64,000 nucleotides of DNA from Setoptus koraiensis. Its lineage: Eukaryota > Arthropoda. The DNA is taken from NCBI GenBank assembly GCA_048013815.1, contig CM106586.1, positions 6,200,001 to 6,264,000 on the forward strand. The letters run 5' to 3'. How positions within the stretch are numbered: position 1 is the stretch's first letter; each line of letters begins with the position of its first letter. Made by a program: the position numbers and the translations under genes. The notes beneath the pieces were generated by a model. That model did not search any database, was not told the origin of the DNA, and saw only the letters and a list, made by a program, of their open reading frames with translations. Of the stretch, positions 23,268-36,300 are shown in pieces.

Positions 23268-24346
23268 ATGTGCCAGAAGGTGATAAACGTTTGCGTAAGC
23301 TCCATGCGTCCGTTACTGTTCGCTGGCAGCTTCGTATTGTTGATATTGGGAATATTCCTAGCTAGCAACTGCTACTACTCCAATGACCTATACTCAATTT
23401 TAGAGGCGAGCGAACACTGGCTGAGCAAAATGTTCTGGCCTCAGTTAATGGTGGCCTGCTACTTGTTGATACTGGCCATTGCCGGCTCTCTAACCGCCTA
23501 CTTCGAGCACAAGGAGGCTATCAGAATTGTAAGTGCCTAATGTTGCAATATGCCCGTTAGATAAACAATTTATTTATTTTTCGTCTAAAATTAAATTAAC
23601 TCTAAATTAATCAATTAACGAATCGATAATATGTATAAACTAAACGACAGTTCGCTGTTGTCGCAACTGTCAATCTTATACTAGCGATAGTGGCGGTAGT
23701 ATTTATACCTCACTCAGCATCAGTTGGTGCTGATCTAAAGCCGGCTCTAGAGGAAGCTCAACACAAATACAACATATCCGACGTGAGCGATTTGCCATCA
23801 ATGAATCTCATACAAAGCACCATATTGGGCGCTTTTAAATCTGTATCTGTCACTGCCGGCAACGAATCCTCAGCAAAGACAGCTGGAAACACAACGGATA
23901 TTGGTGGCAACAATTTGAACAGGGCAACTAGAATGTCAGATAACCAACTACAACAGAACAACGCAGAATTGGGGCCCACTAAACCACAGGTAAAAGCTGT
24001 TGTCATGGATGGAAAATTGGCCACTAGGATCTGGGACTATTTACAAGCGACCAAAAGCTGTTGTGGCATTGAGAATGGACAGCTAGAATGGAAGCAAATA
24101 TTGAAAGTTGACAAAATACCTAAATCTTGTTGCTCTAAACCAAAAGAAGATAATGGTTCACGCTTTTGTGAAGCTGTCGATTCTGAACATCATCGCGGCT
24201 GCCTAGACCTAGCGGCATTGCCAGTAGAATACCTGTGGCTGGCTACAGTGGCCATAGCGATTGTGAATATCTTTTTGGCCGTGGTAACTGGACTGAGCTC
24301 ATACAGACTGTATCATTACAATGAAGCCAACACAAATCCATACTGA
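23268..24346 (+). CDS. Tetraspanin
   Basis: Exons 23268-23528 and 23651-24346 join in phase 0 to 318 residues. Four membrane spans are clear: about 15-34 (PLLFAGSFVLLILGIFLA), 60-80, 88-110 (FAVVATVNLILAIVAVVFI) and 282-305 (LATVAIAIVNIFLAVVTGL). The large extracellular loop has the family CCG motif at 224-226 (YLQATKSCCGI), PKSCC, and further Cys at FCEAVD and RGCLD, enough for the usual disulphides. Tetraspanins organise membrane microdomains with integrins and other partners. Odd: about 110 residues separate span 3 from CCG, more than twice the usual distance, because of an Asn/Thr/Ser-rich insert. Which family member it is cannot be told. The intron after span 2 is short (122 bases). Copy A of the duplicated block lies directly upstream. 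Confidence 0.92.
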
Positions 24347-24436
24347 TGTGTAGGGACAACAAAATTGGCGACCAAGAATTGAGAAATTCGGTTCTTAAAT
24401 GAACAAAACATACGGTTTCTCGGTTTTATCGGTTCG

Positions 24437-24442
24437 AATAAA
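24437..24442 (+). terminator. Tetraspanin polyadenylation signal
   Basis: AATAAA 91 bases after the tetraspanin stop. Confidence 0.6.
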
Positions 24443-24447
24443 ATTAT

Positions 24448-24759
24448 TTATATTGATATAATTCGTTCATCATTTTCGATGAGGAATGAATTGTAGTTGA
24501 TGATGTAGATGAATATAAGATTGTTCTCAGTAAAATTAGTTTTATCATCTGAGTGAATACATAGTGTTTTAGAGAAAGATCGTTCGACATCTGATGTTGT
24601 TATTGGAGCACATATGAAATCAATCCTCTGAGGGAGATCACAAATTATGAAAAATTTTGGATAATCTTGATTTTTCGCAGAGAAGTCCTCCACTTTCAAT
24701 TTAGCTTCAACCGATCTACCTTCACAGATGGTTGTGAATGTCCGACCAACAAGATCCAT
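24448..24759 (-). mobile_element. hAT transposase C-terminal relic
   Basis: The 103-codon minus frame contains ICAPITTSDVERSFSKTL followed by TENNLIFIYIINYNSFL. This matches the hAT C-terminal dimerisation block (PxTSxDVERSFS ... LTEENL ... YN), especially the CGGBP1-related branch. Upstream there is only EDFSAKNQDYPKF, so the BED finger and DDE core are missing. It is a relic of a DNA transposon, or less likely a domesticated fragment. Confidence 0.65.
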
Positions 24760-25341
24760 AGCACTCGAGGGTCAACTTCTATGTTTCCAGTTTTTCGATT
24801 ACTTTACACAAGAAAACACAATCTTGGAGATGAAAGAGTGTAGGCAACCAGTGAGTGAATAACGCCATCGTAGGTGAAGGTTGCACCCATTAACGGGCTA
24901 GATTAGATATAAAACGACTATCTATATCGTGTATCTGGCCTATATTCTTTGAAAAAAAAGTTTGAGCGCCCCCCAGTGGGGATCAGAAGTTATTCAAGAA
25001 AAAAGTTCGCAGTCTGTAGTGGGACACTCTGTATAAAATATGGAGTTCGGTATATTTGGTTAGTTTCAGTTTTGCACTATTATGAGAATACGATGGTAGA
25101 ATTACACGTTGGGTTGATTTTTGATTAGTCTTCGGCATAAATAACACTCGTTTTCCCCACTAATATCCAATACTCAAAAATAATACGCGCCATATTGAGT
25201 TTTTTAAATAAAAAATAATTTTTTCTTGTTTAGACGAATTCATTTAGAATATTGCCCGCATAGTTACGAAAACATTAGCCATCAACTTCAACTCATTATT
25301 TAGTTCAAATTATACCCACCAACCAAACTATTACATCAAAC
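24760..25341. other. Gene-free spacer
   Basis: AT-rich sequence. A word near 25018-25036, AGTGGGACACTCTGTATAAA, resembles the end of some Tc1/mariner-like repeats, but no partner end was found. Confidence 0.35.
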
Positions 25342-26280
<939 letters not shown>

Positions 26281-26428
26281 AATTCATGTGCTAGGATATC
26301 TATCAAAAAAGAATGTTTTCATTCACTTTCGAAGTTTCACGACAGCAAGCTTGAGTTCGATCGGTCCAAAATAAAGTATCAAGCCAATAAATGGGAGTGA
26401 GTCCTCGATAAAATTATAGTAGGCGCAT

Positions 26429-26808
26429 TTATTCAGGTACACAGGAGCTAGATTGTTGATGTGCATTCAATACATACATGCTGATGGAAAAGGAAACACC
26501 CCAATCCGAGTAAACGTTGTCGAACATTGATTTTTTGTTTTGAATTGCTTGTTCCAGTGGCTCAACAAAGTAATCCAAAGAAGACATACGGGCCATTTCT
26601 AATGGTGTAAATCCAGAAGAATCCTTTATATTGAGATCGGCTCCGGTCCTAAGAAGTAACTTCATGCTCTCGGGTTGATTGTACTTAATACAATAGTGAA
26701 GAGCAGTCTCTCCCAAGACATTCTATCTGTTCAATGTCCGACTATTCTGTAGGATGAAGTCTAAAATGTGTAAGGCACTTTTGGATTCGTGTCTGAGATG
26801 AGAGTGAG
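26429..26808 (-). pseudogene. ASAP-type Arf-GAP ankyrin-repeat fragment
   Basis: The minus frame reads SKSALHILDFILQNSRTLNR, a stop, then NVLGETALHYCIKYNQPESM and KLLLRTGADLNIKDSSGFTP, ending LEQAIQNKKSMFDNVYSDWG. This is the ankyrin-repeat region of ASAP proteins (SLHxxDFxVQNxGNLDxQ ... GNTALHYC), Arf GAPs with BAR, PH, GAP, ANK and SH3 domains that act in endocytosis and adhesion. Only about 120 residues are present and an in-frame stop lies where a Gln or Lys is expected, so this is a broken fragment, not a gene. It lies between the HP1 relic and the XPG gene. Confidence 0.75.
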
Positions 26809-27090
26809 AAATGCGAGGAAAATTTTCTCCTGCGTGAGGGCATCTCACGTGCAGCCGTACACAGAGTGAGACGTCTCATAATGCGCAAACATTTGTTTAT
26901 GTTTTCAAAATCTGCGCCAACTCCAGTCGCAAATCAGTGCTCCTAACTTGGCCGTTCAACCGCTTTTGACAGGCGATCCAGATTGTCAGACAAAACAGTT
27001 TACATTTTTGCATGTGCCATCACGGCCGTTTGGGCGAAATGTTATATTATTCAGAAACATTATCTTGCATATATTTCAAAGGCCACTCTA

Positions 27091-29817
27091 ATGGGAGTCC
27101 ATGGACTTTGGTCAATCCTGGAATCCACCGGCCACCCAATCAAATTGGAGGCGCTTGAAGGCAGGGTTCTAGGTGTTGACGCAAGCATTTGGTTGTATCA
27201 GTTTCTGCATGGATTCCGCGATCGAGATGACGGCCACAAGCTAGGCTTGTTCAAAAGAATAAGTAAGCTTCTGTTTTACAAGATCAAGCCAGTGTTTGTT
27301 TTCGATGGACCGGCAGCATCATTGAAGAAGCGTACATTGGAGAAACGTCAGGAGCGCCGCAACAAATACTTAACCAAGGCCGGTAAGCTCGGTGAATTGG
27401 ATTTTGAAATGTTCAAATTGGGAGAGAAATTGGAGGAGAAACTGGAAGAGAAATTAGAAGAGAAATTGGAAGTCTCTCCCCTTGAATGTGTTATAGAAGA
27501 GGAACTTGACGAGATACAAGACAATCAGCCTTACCTCGCAGATGAAGATATTGACTCTGAGGACTTCAATAATTTACCCGCCGAATTGAGACACGAAATA
27601 CTCACTAATATAAAAAATGCTAATCGCAGAACTTCAAAAATACTACCCGACGAAGCTAACAGCTTTTCTAGCGCTCAATTAGAGCGACTGAGGAAAAAAA
27701 GATCGGTGCAGGAAAAGATCGAAGAAGCCGAAAGAGATATACGCACATCCATTTCTGGCCACCACAATGACACCTCCATAGTTGAATCGTATCGTGTTCA
27801 CTCGGACCCTACATTACGTATGCTGTATTTAAAAAAGTTCAGTGATCAATCCAAGTCCATTAGGCATGACATAGCTCTGGAATCTGGTAAAGGAGCTGCC
27901 AAACTAGAATGTGAAAAAGAGGAAAAAGTTGATCTCACTCCAATCAAAGCGTCTTTGAAGGAATATCTCAGTTCCGCAGAGAAGCCCGACTATAAACTTA
28001 TCGGAAAAAAATTAGCCAAAAGTGCTGTGAAACTTCAGCCAAAAATTAGCCTATCACCAAAGTTAAGTGATGATGATTCCGATTCAAATGAATCCTTCAT
28101 CTCCGTCGAGGAGCCCCCCACACAAGAAGTCACAAATAACGATGATGAAAATATACAAATTCTTAGTGAAGATGACAGTCAAACTAGCGCCCCGTCAGCG
28201 AGTTGTGATGAAAATTCAAACAAACCCACCACGTCGTCCCGAGTAAATGACCATACTATAATTATCTCCAGCGACGATGAGACTGACGAAGATGGAGCGT
28301 CAGCTGCCGGACTAAAGAGGCCAGTGACTTCGTCTCAACCGACTGAATTGTTGCTGCAAGAACCTAAGAAACAGCTGACTTTGGAGTTAATGGAGGAATT
28401 AAAGCGGAAAGCAAATCGCGGTGAGCGTCAACTGGATGATGCACATGTATCTGATAGTCAAACTAGCGCCCCGTCAGCGAGTTGTGATGAAAATTCAAAC
28501 AAACCCACCACGTCATCTCAAGTAAATGACCTTACTATAGTTATCTCCAGCGATGATGAGACTGACGAAGATGGAGCGTCAGCTGCCGGATTAAAGAGGC
28601 CAGTGATTTCGTCTCAACCGACTGAATTGTCACATCAAGGACCTAAGAAACAGCTGACTTTGGAGTTGATGGAGGAATTAAAGCGGAAAGCCAATCGCGG
28701 TGAGCGTCAACTGGATGATGTATCTGATAGTCAAACAAGCTTCCCGTTAGCAAGTTGTGATGAAAATTCAAACCAACCCAGCACGTCATCCCAAGTAGAT
28801 GCTTCTTCGCAGCCACCCAAACAACTGAACCCAGAGGAACTAGAGGCATTAAAGAAAAAAGTAAATCGTGATGAGCGTCGTGCTAACTCGATGACCGATA
28901 AAATGATCCGCGAAAGCAAAGAACTACTGGAGCTTTGGGGAATTCCGTATATAGTAGCTGCTAGTGAAGCTGAAGCTCAATGTGCAACACTGGAAACACT
29001 CAAACTCACCGAAGGAACAATTACTGACGATAGTGATGTTTGGTTATTCGGTGCCCGTGTAGTGTATAAGAATTTCTTCAGCGATCACAAATATGCTATG
29101 CAGTTCAAGATGACTGATATCGAGCATCATATTAGGCTAGATCGCGAATCGCTAATTTGCATCGCCATGTTAGTTGGTAGCGATTACACCGACGGAATAG
29201 ACATGGTGGGACCTGTCACAGCTTTAGAGATATTGAGTGAATTTCCCGGAAAGAAATTAGAACCTCTGATCGAATTCAAAAAGTGGTGGACTAACTGCAA
29301 GGCTAGTAAAGATAGAATTCCTGGCAATAAAAAGCGCAAAAGTTTCACCAAGTTAAACTTACCTGAGGATTTCCCTAGCTGGGTAGTGTTCGATGGTTAC
29401 AGGCAACCATGTGCAGATGATTCGGATGAACGATTCACATGGGGCATGCCTCAATTAGATGAATTACGCGAATATGCTAGACGAAATTTTGGTTGGGATA
29501 CAAAAAAGATCGACGATTGTTTATTGCCTGTGATGAAAAAAGTCAATGATAAAAGCGCGCAAACAAAAATAGACATGTTTTTCTTCAGAACTGAGGCTAA
29601 CAAAAACCCTTCGCTGTTCCGTAGTAAGCGTGTCAATAAGGCCCTCGAAGGTCTCGCGGACAAAGGTGGGAAAGAATCAACAAAGGCACAAACCAACAAG
29701 AGTAGGAAGAAAGACACCAACGAGGAGAAAAGAGGAACTACTACTAGAGGAGGTCGACGGGGAGGTCGTGGCAAAACTCAGGCCAAAAGTCGAGGAGCAT
29801 TCTCACGTGTGATCTAA
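27091..29817 (+). CDS. ERCC5: XPG/ERCC5-like 3'-side repair endonuclease, intronless
   Basis: One uninterrupted frame gives 908 residues from ATG 27091. I prefer this to the in-frame TTG or GTG upstream because XPG-family proteins begin MGV and the collapsed copy shares the same ATG. N-domain: MGVHGLWSIL, Asp30 in VDASIW, Asp72 in FVFDG. I-domain: Glu626/Glu628 in SEAEAQC, Asp647/Asp649 in TDDSDVW, Asp698 in GSDYT; spacings equal those of human XPG. A PCNA-binding box QTKIDMFF lies at 824-831, then an Arg/Gly/Lys-rich tail. XPG cuts 3' of bulky lesions in nucleotide excision repair and holds TFIIH. Odd: no introns, about 20 residues of EEKL repeats at 111-131, and a spacer containing repeats of 91-93 residues (SQT at about 363, 456, 547). 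The gene looks functional. Confidence 0.93.
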   Translation: MGVHGLWSILESTGHPIKLEALEGRVLGVDASIWLYQFLHGFRDRDDGHKLGLFKRISKLLFYKIKPVFVFDGPAASLKKRTLEKRQERRNKYLTKAGKLGELDFEMFKLGEKLEEKLEEKLEEKLEVSPLECVIEEELDEIQDNQPYLADEDIDSEDFNNLPAELRHEILTNIKNANRRTSKILPDEANSFSSAQLERLRKKRSVQEKIEEAERDIRTSISGHHNDTSIVESYRVHSDPTLRMLYLKKFSDQSKSIRHDIALESGKGAAKLECEKEEKVDLTPIKASLKEYLSSAEKPDYKLIGKKLAKSAVKLQPKISLSPKLSDDDSDSNESFISVEEPPTQEVTNNDDENIQILSEDDSQTSAPSASCDENSNKPTTSSRVNDHTIIISSDDETDEDGASAAGLKRPVTSSQPTELLLQEPKKQLTLELMEELKRKANRGERQLDDAHVSDSQTSAPSASCDENSNKPTTSSQVNDLTIVISSDDETDEDGASAAGLKRPVISSQPTELSHQGPKKQLTLELMEELKRKANRGERQLDDVSDSQTSFPLASCDENSNQPSTSSQVDASSQPPKQLNPEELEALKKKVNRDERRANSMTDKMIRESKELLELWGIPYIVAASEAEAQCATLETLKLTEGTITDDSDVWLFGARVVYKNFFSDHKYAMQFKMTDIEHHIRLDRESLICIAMLVGSDYTDGIDMVGPVTALEILSEFPGKKLEPLIEFKKWWTNCKASKDRIPGNKKRKSFTKLNLPEDFPSWVVFDGYRQPCADDSDERFTWGMPQLDELREYARRNFGWDTKKIDDCLLPVMKKVNDKSAQTKIDMFFFRTEANKNPSLFRSKRVNKALEGLADKGGKESTKAQTNKSRKKDTNEEKRGTTTRGGRRGGRGKTQAKSRGAFSRVI
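28171..28880 (+). repeat. Coding tandem repeat in XPG spacer, 273-279 bp unit
   Basis: Units begin at DSQTSAPSASCDENSNKP (28174), SDSQTSAPSASCDENSNKP (28450) and SDSQTSFPLASCDENSNQP (28723). The first two are almost identical through KRKANRGERQLDD; the third diverges into the conserved run leading to the I-domain. Each unit keeps SSDDETDED, an acidic SUMO-interaction-like patch (TIIISSDDE, TIVISSDDE). Confidence 0.9.
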
Positions 29818-29870
29818 CGTGCGGGCAAACTTTAGACAAAAATGTTAGATGTGATGTATATGGTGCAATT

Positions 29871-30535
29871 TTATATATGTATATATATTTATATGTTTAG
29901 GTAGATGATAAAACAAGAGACGGCAAAACGATAATAAAAGTGTCGCACACTTACTGCATCGCATATCACACACTGTTGGAGTATAAAGTGTCCCAAATAT
30001 GCACACACCGCAATCGGTTACTCAGGGTACTAGTCGAATAGTAACTTTTGCAGATTCATCATTAACTATAGTTTAATAACTTTTTATTCCATCCTCTCCA
30101 ACGGTCGAGCAATTTCCCTGAAGCGGCCAGCGCAAACAGCATGTGAGAGAGCAGCCATATATCAAATCTTCTCTAATTGCTCCATTAGCTAACATTAGTT
30201 TGTTGTCTTACTTATCAACCGCAGTGGTAGCAGCGAAAACTGCAGTGAGTAATCATTTCGATTTACGAGAAATACAATGTACTAATGAGCGACAACGGGC
30301 GATTCAATCATCATCGACACAGACTTCAACGAGAGGCAACCAATTGTCCTTTTTTGCGTGTGCCCGATCACACCGACCATATCTCACCGAACTCATCACA
30401 CGAACCTTATCATACCGACTAGATTATACCAGTTAGGTCGCACCGCTAATCTCAAAAGCACCTAGACAAACATTGTACACGTGACCAGATCAAACGTGAT
30501 CAATTATGCGTTAATTCGCTGATGTTGTCTTGACT
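29871..30535 (+). repeat. Duplicated 0.65-kb block, copy B (downstream of XPG)
   Basis: Second copy of 22470-23080. It starts 54 bases after the XPG stop and supplies the likely XPG polyadenylation signal (AATAAA at 29933-29938). It differs from copy A by an insert of about 90 bases where copy A has its (CA)n. Confidence 0.9.
29933..29938 (+). terminator. XPG polyadenylation signal, inside duplicated block
   Basis: AATAAA 116 bases after the XPG stop. At the matching place copy A reads AATAACAAAAG, without the signal. Confidence 0.45.
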
Positions 30536-33500
30536 AATGGCACACTTTAGCCAGCAGATGTATCAGCAGATATTCGAGCATATTGAGACATATCAGCTGA
30601 CGAATGGGCAGAGATGGTGATGCGTTTGCTGTTGTTACATTGACAGCTTACGTCAATCAAACCCCCGTCGATATGTGATCCCTCGTATCTGGCTCTCTGG
30701 TCGAAAATCCGACGTCTCATGCAAATCTCAGATGAATCGAAGGTCGAAAACATGTTTATAACATTGTCACTCTGTTAGTTGGGCCAATGGCAGTTGCCTG
30801 GTCAGTAGACATTGATAGCAATAGGCTAGTAACGATGAAATTCGACACCCAGGAGAGGAACATTAAATGTCAATGTAACAACGTTAAGTTTGCTTCCTTT
30901 CCATTGTAGTTCACAATGTTCGTTGGCCTTGTTAGCGTGCTCTCAGACATAGCAGCACCCAATGCTTTTATGCAACTCAGGTGCCCTGACTATAACCTGA
31001 CTATAACCTGACTATAGCCGCCGACTATAGGAAGAACGGAACAGCTACCGACACACACAAATGAGCACCACGAGCAAACAAATCGTTTAATTGCATAACA
31101 TGTCTATATGTCTCGTTCTGTAGCTAACCACCACTAGTCAATGCGAAAAGAGGGCCGCTAAAAGAAGCTACTGTATAGTTTAGGTATGGCTGTTTGCTCT
31201 GTGGTATGCCAACGACGAGCCCTCTCATTAATAGCCTCCAATATGATTAACTTAAATTGCTAAAATTAGATTAGGCCAGAGTTTTAGTATCGAGGCGAAT
31301 GTGACAATTTCGCGTTTGAAATTCGACGAAAAACAAGCAAACAAAATTGTAATTTGACTCCGTGGGTCTTTTAAGTCGGGCGACACAGTTTTCTTGCTTA
31401 CAACATGGTTATTTTCGTAAACAACATGCTGTCTGTCGTGCACTAAGAGGGTAAACCTCTTTCTAGTTATGTATGATTAAAGGTTATTATTAGTTCGTTC
31501 AGTTTATATAGTCCGAATGAACTTATAATATCAAAAGTCGATTACCTGTCTGGCTAACTCTTTTCCCATTCAGTTGCACTAGGAGGTGCTGCTGTATTTT
31601 GACTGACTAGTCAAATTGGAGTTAATGTGGATCAAATAGATTAGTGGGTGGCATCAGTGACGGACGGATGTTGTCCCGAATTGCCATTCGAGGGCCAAAA
31701 AAAAAAACAAACCGATAACAATATCTCTTCGATGCTTCCAACAACTGATTTCAAGTCACTTGCTCAGCAGGTGCAATAGACTGCCTAGAAGCGAGAAACA
31801 GATTTCGATATTTGTACTTTTATCACTGGAACTTTTCACAAAGCCCGATACAAAGTGTGATAAAATAGGAGGAATCTTCCGTTGGAGCCTCATCTCTTTT
31901 TCTCGACTCGATCACTCTTATGAAGTGTGTCAAAATCAGCACACTCCATCGATGGTACCGATTTTGTCCTCGAGTGGCGCTGTGTCTTGGACTGGTGAAC
32001 AGATTGATCGCTCACACTGCGCGCCTGCGTACTGGACCGAACAACCTTGACATGGGCGCCCCACTGCAACTGGGTAGCCCCGTGTGAACAAGTGAAATAA
32101 AAACGCTCCCATGCGGGCCCTACCGGCAGGACATGCTTTTGCGGAGCTGAAGTGAAACTTTTCGCGCACTCGCCGGTACAAGCAGTATCAGTCAATCATA
32201 TTTGTCAGTTTGTCATGCGTTTAGATATCAACCATTTATATCATCATGTATGCTGGCTTTTGCCCACTGATCAATCAGGCCGATAAGAGCGGAAAACACT
32301 ACTGTCGACATGCACAAATGGGATAAAAGTAGCTAGTGACACTGACAAAATTTGTTCAGAGGTGTCGTCGCATGGCGTCGCTTACGAACGTGGCGGAAGT
32401 TGGAGTTTTCACTTGTGCAAGCGCCAACATACACAAGTGATCTATGCGAATTTGGGGCGCCAATGTCGGGTTTACAATGACAGAGGATGAGAGAAACGTG
32501 GGCGATAATAGTCAAGTTTTATACATGTCCGCCTGCCCAATGGCAGTTGGCAAGTTGTTGCGAAGCGTCGTGCTATTATTGCTATTGTGTTATTATTATT
32601 ATTAATAATAATAATAATATTATTGTTGTTGCTGTCGACGTATTTGTTTAAATTATTGACCGTGTCACTTTGATGATAAACAATGGTGAACAAACACAGA
32701 TGATACAACATACACACATGTACTCGAGGCTTATCTCAAGTATCCCAATTAAGATAAGACGCCAGCTGTTGGTGTATCCAGTTGGCAAGTGAGCCGCTTC
32801 TTCGAAAGCAATCGCTAACAATAATAATAAATCCGTCTCTCCCTCTCTCACTATTGCCAGTGATGCTAGTGGTGGTAGTCCTCAATTTGAGCGCTCAGCC
32901 TTGATTGGTCCCTTGATGGTGGTGATATGTTATCGACACTTTGTAAGTCACTTTGTAGCGTGTGTTTACTCTGTTTAGTAATAATCAGTGAGTTTGCATT
33001 GATGTGACGAATGAGACAACTCGATTTAGTCACGATTCTGTCAGCTGCGACTCAATCAATCTGTTCACTTCTCTGTACAATGATTATCAAGGAGAGATTA
33101 CCATTGGCTCACTTTATATAGCCAAAAGTTAACAATTTCAATTTTACTGTATCTAACCGAGCGGAACTCAGGCCAGAGAGACGAATGTTTCGGCGATTGT
33201 TTTCCACTGTGAGTTCCACACTGTCACGTGGATCGGAAACATTCCACAAATATCTGGGATTGAAGGAAAAGATTTCCATTTTGATGATCAGTACCAACAT
33301 GGGTATCAAAATGATGAATGGCTCGTCTCAATGTGCCCATCCAGCACTTTAAGCGAAATCCTTCTTGTGCCACCAAAATGTCATAAAATGCTCACTTGTT
33401 GTGTATGTTATATAGTAACTCTGCGACTTTTGGGAAAAATTCTAAAAAATTGAGAGAAAATCGCGGTAAAAAGAAACTTCTCTACGTCTCGTTGGGCACA

Positions 33501-35403
33501 CCCGAAACAAACTCCTTTTTATCGAGCCAAGACACGAGTTGATGGTCATGTCATAGATCTATAATATTGTTATGTTGTGCATAGTTTATGTCAGTCTCCT
33601 AGAACACTCCAATAAAAGTAAGAATAACTTTTCTATATGAACTTGATGAATTCGTAATGAAGCAAAGATGACGAAGAAAAGAAAATATAACTCCTCTGGC
33701 CCCAACGAATCGCATGCTCACAATTGAAGAAAACCACAACTTGCATTGTACCCTTCGACTATGCATACTGAAATGATTCGTTGGGATCGGTAGATCGTGG
33801 CTTTTTCTCACACATTCCGATTCGTTCATTCGAGAAAGCTTGTGATGTCATGAGTTTGATCTAAATACATATTTGCAATGTGTTATGGGTATCACCAGTA
33901 ACAAATTGTGTAAAAAATAGAAATTGTTTCCACTAGTGACTGATGCGTTGTAAATGTATTAAATTGGCTATGGGTGTTTGGATTATTATCGCTAGTAAAT
34001 GATACCATCTCAGCGCGTAGTGAACAGGTGCCTGTGTGTTAATCTTGATGAGCCGACCATTGATGTTGCTGTCGAGATTGTGTCGCCCAACAATTAATAT
34101 CTGAGCATGGCAAACCAAACTGAAGCTGCCACGCAAGACCCATAATGGATTCCTGCCAGCCTATCTGTAGCTGTAACCATGTCTTTGAAAATAGTTAGTG
34201 TGGTGGCGTGGTTAAATGTAGCCGACAACTGTTGCGACTAGCTCATTGAGTATGCATACTCATACATAGACTCATATTAAATAGTTTGTTTGTCTGTTAA
34301 AAGTAATATATAACTTTTAAACAAACTGGCCCTTCTAGTATCTCCAGTGTCTTCCTCAATTCACTCGCAACGAACGAAATCAATAACGCATCCAACAGAG
34401 GGAGAGAGAGAGAGAGAGAGTGCCTTCGGAGGGTGATGTAACGAGTGGAGCTTTTTTGCTTCCTCAGTATGGATTGCATGGTATGGAATTCACACTGACA
34501 TAAGAGCGAGACAGTGAAAACACACAAGCATTTCTAATTATATTAGACACTTGTTAGTGTATTGGTATAGTACTAATACAATATTAGTATGGTACGGATT
34601 GCCAGATAGACAGGCTTGCAAGTGTTAGAGCAGGCTCGGCAAATCCGGTTTTCAGCCACAAATCACAGATTGAATATCATATCACACCGCGTTTATACTT
34701 TGACAATGCCAGTCTTGTTTATTAGCTTTATGTCAGTGGTTTGTGTGAGTGAGCTGTATCAGCTGTTGCTGTCAAGCTGTTGTTTACAAGTCGGCCGACT
34801 TTTAAATGGGATCGTGTGACTCTCTGTCTGTCTGTCTAATCCAGTTCATTTGGGTAACTTTGACAAAGCAAGCAAATCTGTGCAGTGCAGTTGACAACAG
34901 CGAGAGAGAGAGAGAGAGAGAGAGGTGCCATATTGTGTGCTGGCTGCATCGGCAGCGTCTGGCCCAGGTGAGGGGAAATTTATTGATCACTAATTATGAG
35001 CAGAGCGATATCAAGTTTGTTAGCAAGTGCGTCTCTCTAGATCTCGAGGATACGTTTGATAGGGGGCGCATCTCGCGACAGATTGTGTGCTGGGTGTCGC
35101 TGTTGTTGTTGCTATTGTTTGATTGCAACATGCAACAAATAATTTGGTTAGTAAGTAAATATTTTTGGCTGGTAAGATGACTTATTTACTGTTAGAGTGT
35201 GTTGTTGTGGTGGCCGCGACAACACTTAATCTAGCCAGATACATTGTTGAAATGATTGCAAGTTATGTAAAGTGTCACAACGGGCGCACAAACAAAGAGC
35301 TGGGACGTGTCAACATTATCCATATATTACACATGTACATGTTGCACAATTATGGCATTGATGATACAACAATTCGTCTAGCCAACAATTTGTCTAGCTA
35401 ACG

Positions 35404-35437
<34 letters not shown>

Positions 35438-36300
35438 GGCACTGTACTGTATTTTGTTGCTTGCTGCAGCGTGTGCGCATGGGCGCAATCAAACAGCAAC
35501 AGCTGTTGCTGCACAGCGATAAGCAAGTGTCGGGGGGCGAGGTGGCGCTGCTCGCGAGAGGGGAACCAAAGGTAGAGGTACGCTGGTGGTGGCAACAGCG
35601 CACTTATTATTGTATGTGTACATTGTATAGCGAGCATAGCACTAGTAAATTACTAGTAGTTACAGTGTTAGCAGCAGCGATAGCGACTGGTAAGCGAGTC
35701 ACGAGAGCGAGTGAGTCGGCAGATGAGTCACTGGCTTAGGCCCCGCCCGCCGGTGCGTCAATCAATCGAATTGATCATTTTGACGACTCCATTAGCGGGC
35801 TCAAGGCGGCCGACGCCGATATCTTGTCTGGCATCTCTGGTAGTTTGTCAAGTTTGTTGGTGTGATTCGAAAGTGGTTATAGCAGCGACTGCACACACCA
35901 CAATATTCAATATAGTATTTGCAATGCATTACATTGAGCGCAGTTGAAGTGTGTGTGTGTGTGTGTATGCGCTCGCAATGCGCTGATGGCTCGCCGATAA
36001 ATTTAAGTCTCGTGAATAGCGACGACAGCAAGCAGCGATGCTTTTAGCAAAGGTTTGTGCGTATAATGCGCTATAATAGTATACAGAGAGTGTTACAGAT
36101 GATACAGCCAGCGAGCGAGCGACAATATTTGTGCGAGCGTATTCAAGCTTTTTCAATATGTTGTGTGTATAATAACGACAACGTACATGTATATTGTTTT
36201 ATAACTGATACTTGCCAGTATCAACTTGCAACAACCTAACTGAACTGAACGTACAATACACGTCGTATTAGCACGTCGTCGTTAAGCGTACAGGCAGCTA
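30536..36300. other. Intergenic region, 5.8 kb, upstream of cyc
   Basis: No gene is supported. Simple repeats: (GA)n near 34404-34420 and 34902-34923, (AAC)n at 35402-35437, (GT)n near 35949-35966, TAA-rich 32590-32620. A GC-richer island lies at about 31935-32190. Presumably holds cyc upstream control DNA. Confidence 0.5.

Noticed and set aside
24950-25040. Possible Tc1/mariner end (GTGGGACACTCTGTATAAA)
   Set aside because: No matching inverted end and no transposase nearby.
33109-33309. Minus-strand 66-codon frame (NPRYLWNVSDPRDSVELTVE)
   Set aside because: Composition is protein-like, but there is no start context, neighbouring exon or family match.
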